The notes under the pieces were generated by a model. The model did no database searches. It was not told the origin of the DNA and was given only the letters and a program-made list of their open reading frames with translations. 21,018 nt of DNA from Oligoflexia bacterium (GTDB lineage: Bacteria > Bdellovibrionota > UBA1018 > CAIMNF01): positions 1-21,018 of the forward strand of contig CAIMNF010000036.1 in NCBI GenBank assembly GCA_903842755.1, in the 5' to 3' direction. Position numbers and translations under genes: made by a program. How positions within the stretch are numbered: the stretch's first letter is position 1; each line of letters starts with the position of its first letter. Below are positions 8,500 to 14,807 of the stretch, in pieces.

Positions 8500-9158
8500 C
8501 CAGCTCACCGCTCTTATTTTATATCGATGACCTATACCTTAGCCCCTATACGTACTCGGTGCTCTGTGCTTTAATCGAAAAAAATATCCCTTATGTACTT
8601 AAGGAAACTCAATTCGAAAAGTCTAAAGCTCTCAGCGAACACTTTCAGAATTTAACGTATACTGAACTAATTCCTGCAATTCAATCGAAGGACTTCGTTT
8701 TAACGGAATCGATCGCAATTTTAGAGTTTTTAGAGGAAAAATTTCCAGCCCCCGAATTTCCATCGCTTTACCCAAAGGAAATTCACCACCGTGCCCAAGC
8801 CCGAATGCTTTTAAGTTGGTATCGGTGCGGAATGCAATGCCTCAGAAAAGAACGGTCGAGTGAGACATTATTTTATTCGGGGCTAAAATCTACTGTCCCC
8901 CTGACCCCTCAAGCGAAAGAAGAGTTCGACGACTTGACCCGCGCCTTATTGGGTATTCTAAAAAAAGGCCAAAGCTTTTTGTTTGAGTCTACCTGGAGTA
9001 TTGCAGACTCCGAAACGGCCTTGATGATTCAGCGCTGTTTGCAGAACGGCGACCCCGTCGATCCGCAATTAGCTGCCTATTCTAAGAAAATTTGGGAGCG
9101 ACCTTCTGCCCAAAAATTCATTCGTCATCCGCGCCGCGATTATGTCCCCTACTATTAA
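8496..9158 (+). CDS. yfcF: Glutathione S-transferase, YfcF-like (220 aa)
   Basis: The ATG at 8496 overlaps the MFS stop (ATGA) and follows GGAG by 7 bases; the longer frame from 8412 would lie inside the MFS gene and is rejected. Length and pattern match E. coli YfcF (about 214 residues): an N-terminal thioredoxin-like GST domain with L-S-P-Y-x-x-S near residue 15, followed by V-L-T-E-S-I-A-I-L-E-F-L-E at about 70-82, then an all-helical C-terminal domain with R-A-Q-A-R, an R-K-E-R-S segment and I-A-D-S-E-T-A-L-M-I. YfcF has glutathione transferase and peroxidase activity and is linked to oxidative-stress defence in the cytoplasm. Coupling with an exporter suggests conjugation or reduction of a toxic compound plus its efflux, but that is inference. 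The next gene starts 97 bases on behind its own promoter. Confidence 0.88.
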   Translation: MTSSPLLFYIDDLYLSPYTYSVLCALIEKNIPYVLKETQFEKSKALSEHFQNLTYTELIPAIQSKDFVLTESIAILEFLEEKFPAPEFPSLYPKEIHHRAQARMLLSWYRCGMQCLRKERSSETLFYSGLKSTVPLTPQAKEEFDDLTRALLGILKKGQSFLFESTWSIADSETALMIQRCLQNGDPVDPQLAAYSKKIWERPSAQKFIRHPRRDYVPYY

Positions 9159-9170
9159 AGAGGGAACGGC

Positions 9171-9200
9171 TTTAAAGTCGGCATCGTTTAAATTTATACT
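9171..9200 (+). promoter_or_regulatory. Candidate sigma-70 promoter for the 9256 gene
   Basis: TTTAAA (9171-9176) and TATACT (9195-9200) are 18 bases apart. Transcription would begin near 9207, giving a leader of about 49 bases that includes the AGGGGG ribosome-binding site. The -35 is weak, so support is moderate. Confidence 0.4.
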
Positions 9201-9255
9201 GCATGTCAAACACAGAACTCCGATACCCTTAATGAGTAAATTTCAGGGGGAATCA

Positions 9256-10080
9256 TTGAAACAACTCATGCACGAACATCACCATCGATTTTTTTTCGCA
9301 GTTAACTCTTATTTTTGCGTCATCGCTTTAATTTTCGGATTCTTTATCCAATCCTCATCCTATGGATTAGTCTTGCTTCCCGAAACTGCACCGAACGATC
9401 CTACTACAAGTACCGTCATTTTTGATGATCCCTACACGGGCATGGTCCTGCGTACCGAAAACAGAACCGTGGGGACCGTGGCCGTTAGTTTTCCGATTCT
9501 GACTCTAGATCCTCAGAATCACCTTTACGCACAAACCGGTGTTGAAAGCACTTTGAGGTTAGAGGGAATTTCCTTTTCGCCAGAAACACTGGACTTACGG
9601 GTTGGCCTAAACTGGGTTCATATTTTTGATGAACATTTTAGCCTTTCTTTAGGGATAAGTCATGAATCGGGCCACGTCATGGATAACGTCATTGAAACAG
9701 AACTCATCCCGTACAACATTGGTGTGGATGGATTTCCAATCCGCCTGATTTATAAACCATTTGCCAACGTAGAAATCGGCCTGCACGAACTAGTAGTGAT
9801 TGATGCAATTCCACGGTCACGCGAATTGATCGGTGGATTATTTTTTGAATATTATCCGTGGACACTGCCCAACCACAATGGGTTTTATATTCAAAGTGAT
9901 CTTTATTTTCCGGAAAACCCTTCCATTGGACTAACCACTACCGAGCAGATTGGATATCGCTACGACACGGCCCACTTTGTTGCAGGCTACCACTCGGGCG
10001 CAGACTTACGACTAAAACACCAACTCGTATTGAATAGCACATCCTATTTTTGGTACACCGGAATTCGATTTGAAATCTAA
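9256..10080 (+). CDS. Probable outer-membrane beta-barrel protein, unknown function (274 aa)
   Basis: I place the start at TTG 9256, since AGGGGG lies 5 bases upstream and translation then begins with a His-rich basic stretch and a hydrophobic signal segment (F-A-V-N-S-Y-F-C-V-I-A-L-I-F-G-F-F). ATG 9232 is in frame but would place the ribosome-binding site inside the gene; ATG 9268 is too far from it. The mature part alternates short hydrophobic and polar stretches, is rich in Tyr, Phe and Gly, and ends in an aromatic-rich strand (S-Y-F-W-Y-T-G-I-R-F-E-I), as in outer-membrane barrels. S-H-E-S-G-H-V-M-D-N in the middle loosely recalls the H-x-S-S-H-x-x-D motif of DUF1207 proteins, but I would not assign that family without a profile search. 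The CPBP protease gene begins 14 bases after its stop, so the two are very likely one operon. Confidence 0.75.
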   Translation: MKQLMHEHHHRFFFAVNSYFCVIALIFGFFIQSSSYGLVLLPETAPNDPTTSTVIFDDPYTGMVLRTENRTVGTVAVSFPILTLDPQNHLYAQTGVESTLRLEGISFSPETLDLRVGLNWVHIFDEHFSLSLGISHESGHVMDNVIETELIPYNIGVDGFPIRLIYKPFANVEIGLHELVVIDAIPRSRELIGGLFFEYYPWTLPNHNGFYIQSDLYFPENPSIGLTTTEQIGYRYDTAHFVAGYHSGADLRLKHQLVLNSTSYFWYTGIRFEI

Positions 10081-10094
10081 GAGGGAGTAAATCC

Positions 10095-11135
10095 TTGATT
10101 TGGTTTTTGATGACCTGCTTTTTCGGACTCCAATCCTCAAAGCATTCGATGAATGCGGAAGGTGCCGAGCTCGATTTTCATGAAGTGGGTTGGTTCAACA
10201 CTGTTGTTCCCGGCGGCGGACAATTTTTATTAGGAAAATCACTTTACGGTGTTCAAGAGTTTGCTTTCGAAGTAGGGGCTTTTGGGGTTGGCTACGCGCT
10301 CTCGGCTAGATCCCCACTGACCATTGACGGCGTTCCGGAAAATTACCCAGCGTTAAGTACCTCACTTACCTCGGCAACGAGCGTAGTTGATGTCTGTAAA
10401 AAAAAGGACATCCGCGGGCGCTGCATTCAGTTTGGACCACAAACGCTGACTAATACTAACCTAAGCACCAACGCATCTGCTGCCGATCAAACGAAAGCCG
10501 TTCTTGCCGCTTTTCTGCAAGAAGTAGGATTAAAGGCCCACATGCATGATGTCTTTAACTCGTATCGAGACGCCTATAAAAAATACGGAGGCGATTCCGG
10601 GCAAGGAATAGACATGACCTCGTCACGCGAATTATACCTCGCGCCCTTCAACGCAGAAGTAATGCGCAGTCCCTGGGTCTGGGCGCCGCTTTTGATTGTC
10701 ACCGGGGCCACCGTTCTCGATTACACGTCTCAAATTAATGGGGGAATCTCGCCCATTCAAAAGTTAACCGCATTTTCGAATTCGGGAGTCGCTGTAAATC
10801 AGCTTGCCCTTTATCCGGTAGGGAGCGGAGCCCCCGAAGAAATGTTCTACCGTGGTTTTATTCAAAACGAAGCGTACCATTGGATTCCCTCTCCCTTTTT
10901 TGCGATCCCCTTTAGCACCGCTGCATTTGCGCTTTCCCATGGCCCGGATGGCCACTTAGGTGCTTCAATCAGCGGAAGTTATCTTGGGTTTTTAGCCTAT
11001 AAGAACCACGGTGCTTTGTCGGAAGGAATCGCCCTCCATTTTTGGTCCGTATTTGTCTTGGGCGTGGAGTCGCTCGTACTTACTCTTCGCGCTGAAAACG
11101 TGTCGATTCCCATTACGCTTCAATTCGGCTTCTAG
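10095..11135 (+). CDS. CPBP-family intramembrane protease with DUF5683-like N-terminal segment (346 aa)
   Basis: Start at TTG 10095, behind GAGGGAG with a 7-base spacing. The C-terminal part carries the three CPBP (Abi/Rce1-like) motifs: E248-E249-x-x-x-R253, F278-x-x-x-H282 and H315-x-x-x-V319, in hydrophobic segments. This family includes the glutamate-dependent CAAX protease Rce1 and bacteriocin-immunity proteins. The N-terminal part (about residues 33-70) has V-V-P-G-G-G-Q-F-L-L-G-K-S-x-x-G, the small-residue turn seen in DUF5683 membrane proteins, followed by a hydrophobic segment. Residues 75-190 are a soluble insert with a C101/C110 pair. It probably sits in the inner membrane. The neighbouring probable outer-membrane protein suggests an envelope role, for example processing a secreted substrate; the substrate is unknown. 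All catalytic residues appear intact. The TAG stop overlaps the stop of the opposite-strand gene. Confidence 0.85.
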   Translation: MIWFLMTCFFGLQSSKHSMNAEGAELDFHEVGWFNTVVPGGGQFLLGKSLYGVQEFAFEVGAFGVGYALSARSPLTIDGVPENYPALSTSLTSATSVVDVCKKKDIRGRCIQFGPQTLTNTNLSTNASAADQTKAVLAAFLQEVGLKAHMHDVFNSYRDAYKKYGGDSGQGIDMTSSRELYLAPFNAEVMRSPWVWAPLLIVTGATVLDYTSQINGGISPIQKLTAFSNSGVAVNQLALYPVGSGAPEEMFYRGFIQNEAYHWIPSPFFAIPFSTAAFALSHGPDGHLGASISGSYLGFLAYKNHGALSEGIALHFWSVFVLGVESLVLTLRAENVSIPITLQFGF

Positions 11136-11593
11136 CGCCCTTGATGTTGGGGAGGGGGTGGTGGTGGAGGCGGAGGATTGCCATTGCCTTGTGCTCCAGC
11201 ACCTTGGCTATTGTGTGGCGGAGGCGGTGGTGGCGGAGGAGGATTGCTACCTCCTTGGCCTCCGTTACTCTGGCTGTTCTGTGGTGGCGGTGGTGGTTGT
11301 GGGTTACCTTTTCCTTGCCCTCCAGCCCCTTGGTCATTTTGTGGCGGAGGGGGTGGCGGAGGCGGAGGATTTCCCCCATTTTGGCTTTGATTTTGATCAG
11401 CATGATGGCGGTGATGGTGCTCCCTGCCCCCCGGCACATTGGGTGGAGGAGGGTTTTGTCCCGTTTGACCTTCCGGCGAATTGGCCTCTGGTTGGGCACT
11501 TCCGCTCGCAGAGCTTTGAGCCCAGCAATTTACCGCCGGAAGCATGATGGTAATGAGGATCATTGCGACAAAAAAATGTATTTTTTTATTCAA
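11132..11593 (-). CDS. Secreted polyproline / Gly-Gln repeat protein (153 aa)
   Basis: I choose TTG 11593: AAAGGA lies 8 bases upstream, an extended -10 lies at 11625-11633, and translation then starts with a textbook signal peptide (MNKKIHFFVAMILITIMLP, cleavage after W-A). Longer frames from 11632 would overlap the -10. The mature protein is low-complexity: an acidic/Ser stretch, a His cluster (H-H-H-R-H-H), then four imperfect repeats of about 19-23 residues, each with 5-9 consecutive Pro followed by Q-N/H-x-x-Q-G-x-G-G-Q-G. It has no Cys in the mature part and no folded domain I recognise. Nine-proline runs should stall ribosomes and need EF-P. Possible roles are a cell-wall spacer or metal binding through the His cluster; both are speculation. 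It converges on the CPBP gene with a shared CTAG. Confidence 0.75.
   Translation of the reverse strand: MNKKIHFFVAMILITIMLPAVNCWAQSSASGSAQPEANSPEGQTGQNPPPPNVPGGREHHHRHHADQNQSQNGGNPPPPPPPPPQNDQGAGGQGKGNPQPPPPPQNSQSNGGQGGSNPPPPPPPPPHNSQGAGAQGNGNPPPPPPPPPQHQGR
11150..11395 (-). repeat. Four imperfect repeats of about 60-66 bp encoding polyproline units
   Basis: The plus strand shows G-rich blocks (GGTGGCGGAGG-like) alternating with less biased spacers. There are four copies within the polyproline gene, differing in number of Pro codons. The codons vary between CCT, CCA, CCG and CCC, so the protein repeat is older than a recent DNA slippage event would suggest. Confidence 0.7.
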
Positions 11594-11624
11594 GACGAGT
11601 TTCCTTTCGTGGATCATTTCTTTC

Positions 11625-11633
11625 ATTATCACA
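11625..11633 (-). promoter_or_regulatory. Extended -10 promoter of the polyproline gene
   Basis: TGTGATAAT on the minus strand has the extended TG plus a -10 matching 5 of 6 bases (GATAAT, 11625-11630). No good -35 is visible, as is common for extended -10 promoters. The predicted RNA start near 11618 leaves a 25-base leader containing AAAGGA, which supports the TTG start. Confidence 0.45.
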
Positions 11634-11677
11634 CGAACATTCTCTCGATTAGAATGCGTCTTTTATGACATTCTTTT

Positions 11678-12211
11678 TTAGATTTTATTCAGCATAAGTT
11701 TAAATAATAAATCAATTTGATCCTCATCCCCCATTTTAAACACGTGCTGACCAAAAGGTTCAAACCGATTTCGTTTATAAAACTGCAAGGCTTTTTCATT
11801 ATGCTCCCACACTCCGAGCCAAAGGTAATCAAGCCGAGATTCTTTCGCCTGGGCAATCGCAAAATTCAAAAGTTGCTGCCCCAAATTCTTCCTTTGATGG
11901 CTTTTCAAGATATAAATGCGTTCCAATTCAAGACTATTCGGATCGTTCAAATCGCTTTGAGCGGGATAAAAATTAAGTTTTAAAAATCCCACCGGAACTT
12001 GTTCCTCTTCTATAAAGAAGAACTTCGACTTTGGGTCTTTCCATTCCTTCAGGAGCCGATCCGTCGTGATGATGGTATTCAGGTGAATCTCCATGGTTTT
12101 CGGAGAATTGGTGGCTGAAAACGTTTCATAAAAAGTGGTTCTTGCCAGTTGAACCAGCTGCTCGATTTGGCTTTCTAAGACGGCGTTAATGGTTGCAGTT
12201 TTTCTGTGCAT
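11678..12211 (-). CDS. paiA: GNAT acetyltransferase, PaiA-like spermidine/spermine N-acetyltransferase (177 aa)
   Basis: A GNAT-family enzyme that would use acetyl-CoA to acetylate an amine in the cytoplasm. It resembles Bacillus PaiA in order and spacing: T-F-Y-E-T-F near residue 25, N-S-P-x-x-M, F-F-F-I, S-L-E-L-E-R-I-Y-I, the acetyl-CoA loop S-H-Q-R-K-N-L-G-Q-Q-L-L, then W-L-G-V-W-E-x-N-E-K-A-x-x-F-Y, ending M-G-D-E-D-Q-I-D-L. PaiA acetylates spermidine and spermine and helps control polyamine level. The start at ATG 12211 gives the family length; in-frame ATG 12241 is possible, and neither has a clear Shine-Dalgarno sequence. The longer frame to 12412 runs into the divergent lipoprotein gene and is rejected. 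Substrate specificity is inferred from resemblance only. Confidence 0.85.
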   Translation of the reverse strand: MHRKTATINAVLESQIEQLVQLARTTFYETFSATNSPKTMEIHLNTIITTDRLLKEWKDPKSKFFFIEEEQVPVGFLKLNFYPAQSDLNDPNSLELERIYILKSHQRKNLGQQLLNFAIAQAKESRLDYLWLGVWEHNEKALQFYKRNRFEPFGQHVFKMGDEDQIDLLFKLMLNKI

Positions 12212-12248
12212 AGGGATGGGAAATTTTTGCCGCGTCGGCATTGGCAGG

Positions 12249-12278
12249 TTGAAAAATAGACCGTTTGAGCAGGATAAT
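12249..12278 (+). promoter_or_regulatory. Sigma-70-type promoter giving a leaderless start at 12286
   Basis: TTGAAA (12249-12254) and GATAAT (12273-12278) are 18 bases apart, each matching consensus at 5 of 6. Seven bases separate the -10 from ATG 12286, so the RNA should begin at or one base before the start codon. Confidence 0.5.
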
Positions 12279-12285
12279 AAAAGAG

Positions 12286-13464
12286 ATGCGCTCGTGGGTA
12301 AACAAAAAAAGCTGCGTTTCGATTTTAAGAAAGTCATGTGTTTTCCTTGCACTGGCCGGCTGTGGCGGATCATCACCTGAAACGAGTTCTGCCGGGAATG
12401 CAATTCCATCAAGCTCGCCCACAGGGACTCTGCCCGTCAGCAATTCCGATACCGCGACTACCTTAGGGATCGTCAGTCCGAACGGCCTTTACTCCTTTGG
12501 AAACATCGCAGTTGGCGGCACGAGCACCACAGAAAATTTTATTGTTCAAAATGGGAGCCTAGGGGCGACTCAATGTGTGGCCTCCGTTGATCAACCTGCC
12601 GACTTTACCATCGTGTCAAACACCTGCAGTTCGCCTATTGGAATCAACGCAAGTTGCACGGTCGGGGTTCAAGCAAATCCGTTGGCGATTGGAAATCTTC
12701 AAGCCAATTTAAGTTTACAGTGTACGACAGGTAAGTCGGTCATTCCACTCACCACTCCCATCGCCGTCACCGGCATTAGTTCTCCGGGAGGAACTCTCGC
12801 AGGCAGTGGGTACTTTGCGCCCACAGAAGCGGGAATAGATTCGTCAACCGTTGCCACCTTCACCCTTGCCAATGCGCTATCCATTCCACTCACGGGATGT
12901 GGAGCCCCGACTCTTTCTAATTCCGCAGATTTTTACATTCTAAGTAACAGCTGCGGGAGCACCGTTCCTGCATGGAGCCAGTGTACCTTTTATATTAAAA
13001 GCAATCCTCAATCTGCTGGTGTACTCACCTCAAACTTAAGCTTGTCCTGCTCACAAGGCGGCACGTTTACTTTTGCAAATCCGCTCACGGTAACGAGCTC
13101 CATTCCCAACCCCCGATGGAATTACCCCACTGGCTTAACGCTGACACAAAATCTATCCAGTTGGACGACCGAAACTGATTTTTTCATTCAAAATAATGCG
13201 GACACCGCTTCAGCAACAGGATGTCACCCCGTAGTCACCTCGGGCGATGTAAACGCATTTACCGTCGATGCTACTTCTTTTGACTTGCAAGTCAGCAATG
13301 CGAACGGATTCTTAGGTCCCTGGGGAGAATTTGAGGTGGTTCGCATTACCCCGAATGCGCCGGCCCCTGGCACCTATCACCTCACCCTCTCCATGACGTG
13401 CGATAATTCGAGCGTGATCGGACCACAAACGGCACAAACCACGATTACACTGACTGCGCAATGA
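12286..13464 (+). CDS. Lipoprotein with three Ig-like (choice-of-anchor D / ASH-type) repeats (392 aa)
   Basis: Start at ATG 12286, with a promoter placed for a leaderless RNA. A longer TTG start at 12265 would overlap the -10 and is less likely. Residues 1-25 form a lipoprotein signal with lipobox L-A-G-C26; Gly-Gly-Ser after the Cys predicts outer-membrane sorting in a diderm. A Ser/Thr/Pro-rich tether to about 60 is followed by three beta-rich repeats: S-F-G-N-I-A-V-G-G-T-S, then N-T-C, A-S-C and S-L-x-C positions. Repeats one and two each carry four Cys at matching places, repeat three carries two. This is the choice-of-anchor D / ASPM-SPD-2-Hydin-like pattern seen in bacterial surface proteins. 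It is probably structural or adhesive. The PaiA-like gene diverges from it across 74 bases. Confidence 0.85.
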   Translation: MRSWVNKKSCVSILRKSCVFLALAGCGGSSPETSSAGNAIPSSSPTGTLPVSNSDTATTLGIVSPNGLYSFGNIAVGGTSTTENFIVQNGSLGATQCVASVDQPADFTIVSNTCSSPIGINASCTVGVQANPLAIGNLQANLSLQCTTGKSVIPLTTPIAVTGISSPGGTLAGSGYFAPTEAGIDSSTVATFTLANALSIPLTGCGAPTLSNSADFYILSNSCGSTVPAWSQCTFYIKSNPQSAGVLTSNLSLSCSQGGTFTFANPLTVTSSIPNPRWNYPTGLTLTQNLSSWTTETDFFIQNNADTASATGCHPVVTSGDVNAFTVDATSFDLQVSNANGFLGPWGEFEVVRITPNAPAPGTYHLTLSMTCDNSSVIGPQTAQTTITLTAQ

Positions 13465-13562
13465 ACTTACGATAAAAAATTGGGTTTAAACCTGCGGAAT
13501 TGCAAAAAGTAAAGGCGAGAACGAAGCCCGGAAGGGGGCGCTGAATTTGGCGCAAGATGCTC

Positions 13563-14804
13563 TTATCCGAATAGTTTTAATTTATTTTTCGGGGAATAGT
13601 TAAATTTAGGAAAAATAGGCAACGGATTCTTAACTCCCAGATGATCCATCAGGACTTCCGAAAGTACCGCTCTAAAATCCGTTGTTACGGGTACGTCGCG
13701 CTCTTCGAATAAGTTTTTCTTCGAAAGGTCTTTCCATTGGCCGTAAATTTTCTTTCCTTTAACCGAACCTCCCAATAGCATCATCACCGAACCATGCCCG
13801 TGGTCCGTGCCCTTGTTTCCGTTCTCTTTGACCATTCGGCCAAACTCGGTCATGGTCACCACACACACATCCCCATACAAGGGGCCCAAGTCTTTCGCAA
13901 AAGCGGCGAGCGCATCCGATAACTCGGTTAAGCGATCCGTCAACTGCCCGTCATGATCCCCCTGATTCACGTGCGTATCCCATCCGCCCATTTCCGTCAC
14001 TGCAACCTGAAGACCAATGTTCGCTTTGATGAGGTTTGCAATATCTCTTAAATGATTACCCAATCCATTTTTGGGATAACCGCGATCATCGCCTGGAACG
14101 GATTGAGCCGCCTTAATTAACTCGGTTGCTTCGAAAACCTCTTTGCCAGGCCCCCTAAAAATTTGATCGGTTGCGGACTGGTACATCGATTCGAATCCCT
14201 TTAGTTCGTCGGGCTGAGCTAAACTCCCTTGAATCCCAAAGTCACGTAAATTGTTCATCGAAAGTGCTGGAAAATTACCTGTTAAAACGCGCGGCATATT
14301 GGACTGGAGCGCAATTGCCCTTACGGGCGAAGCTTTAATCGGATCCAAACTGCTCATGGTGCGATTTAAAAAACCATCGGGAGTGTTGCGGTCCCCCGGA
14401 GTTCCCCACTCAATATAATCTTGTGAATCAAAATGGCTCCTGCCCGCATCCGGCGAGCCCGCTTGTGTAATAAGCGCTAAAGTGCCTTCATCCCAATATT
14501 TTTTTAACCCGGCCATTCCTGCGTTTAGCGCAAAATGATCGTCTAGTTTTAGTGCGGGCCTGGGTCCAGTTACGGCGAGCGCAATATTTTTTCTTAAGTC
14601 ATAATAATTGGAGTCGCCATACGGCGCCAAAAGGGAAAGCCCATCCATACCCCCGCGTTGAAAAATATAAACGAATACTTTCCCCTTTTTTTTCGGGACT
14701 TCGACCGCTTCAGCGATCAACGACTTCATCAACGTCGTCGGTAAACTTTGGAGAGCAAGAAACGCAAAACCCGATTTTTTCAAAAACGTTCGCCGATTCA
14801 TCAT
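13563..14804 (-). CDS. DUF1501 family protein, Tat-type signal (413 aa)
   Basis: The N-terminus M-M-N-R-R-T-F-L-K-K-S-G-F is a twin-arginine signal followed by a hydrophobic stretch, so export in folded form, perhaps with a cofactor, is expected. Family signatures are G-G-M-D-G-L-S (about 51-57), S-H-F-D-S-Q-D-Y, M-G-G-W-D-T-H-x-N-Q and T-M-T-E-F-G-R followed by E-N-G-N-K-G-T-D-H-G-H-G. DUF1501 belongs to the alkaline-phosphatase-like fold group, and conserved Asp/His residues such as D-T-H and T-D-H-G are consistent with metal binding, but no reaction is established. Start at 14804: AAAGGAG lies 7 bases upstream, inside the last codons of the DUF1800 gene, whose TAA is 3 bases away. The two genes are therefore translationally coupled. 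Confidence 0.92.
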   Translation of the reverse strand: MMNRRTFLKKSGFAFLALQSLPTTLMKSLIAEAVEVPKKKGKVFVYIFQRGGMDGLSLLAPYGDSNYYDLRKNIALAVTGPRPALKLDDHFALNAGMAGLKKYWDEGTLALITQAGSPDAGRSHFDSQDYIEWGTPGDRNTPDGFLNRTMSSLDPIKASPVRAIALQSNMPRVLTGNFPALSMNNLRDFGIQGSLAQPDELKGFESMYQSATDQIFRGPGKEVFEATELIKAAQSVPGDDRGYPKNGLGNHLRDIANLIKANIGLQVAVTEMGGWDTHVNQGDHDGQLTDRLTELSDALAAFAKDLGPLYGDVCVVTMTEFGRMVKENGNKGTDHGHGSVMMLLGGSVKGKKIYGQWKDLSKKNLFEERDVPVTTDFRAVLSEVLMDHLGVKNPLPIFPKFNYSPKNKLKLFG

Positions 14805-14807
14805 TGC

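Noticed and set aside
11150..11395. CRISPR-like alternation of repeats and spacers
   Set aside because: The repeats are imperfect, in frame and encode Pro runs; there is no palindromic repeat and no cas gene.
11141..11668. Plus-strand Gly/Trp-rich frames over the polyproline gene
   Set aside because: They mirror the polyproline repeats. The minus frame has a promoter, ribosome-binding site and signal peptide.
11641..11677. Weak AGAATG...CATTCT stem after the acetyltransferase gene
   Set aside because: The stem is 6 bp with a 12-base loop and no U-tract on the proper strand.
13465..13562. Possible terminator between the convergent lipoprotein and DUF1501 genes
   Set aside because: Only 4-bp GC stems are present and no T-tract follows, so no terminator can be called.
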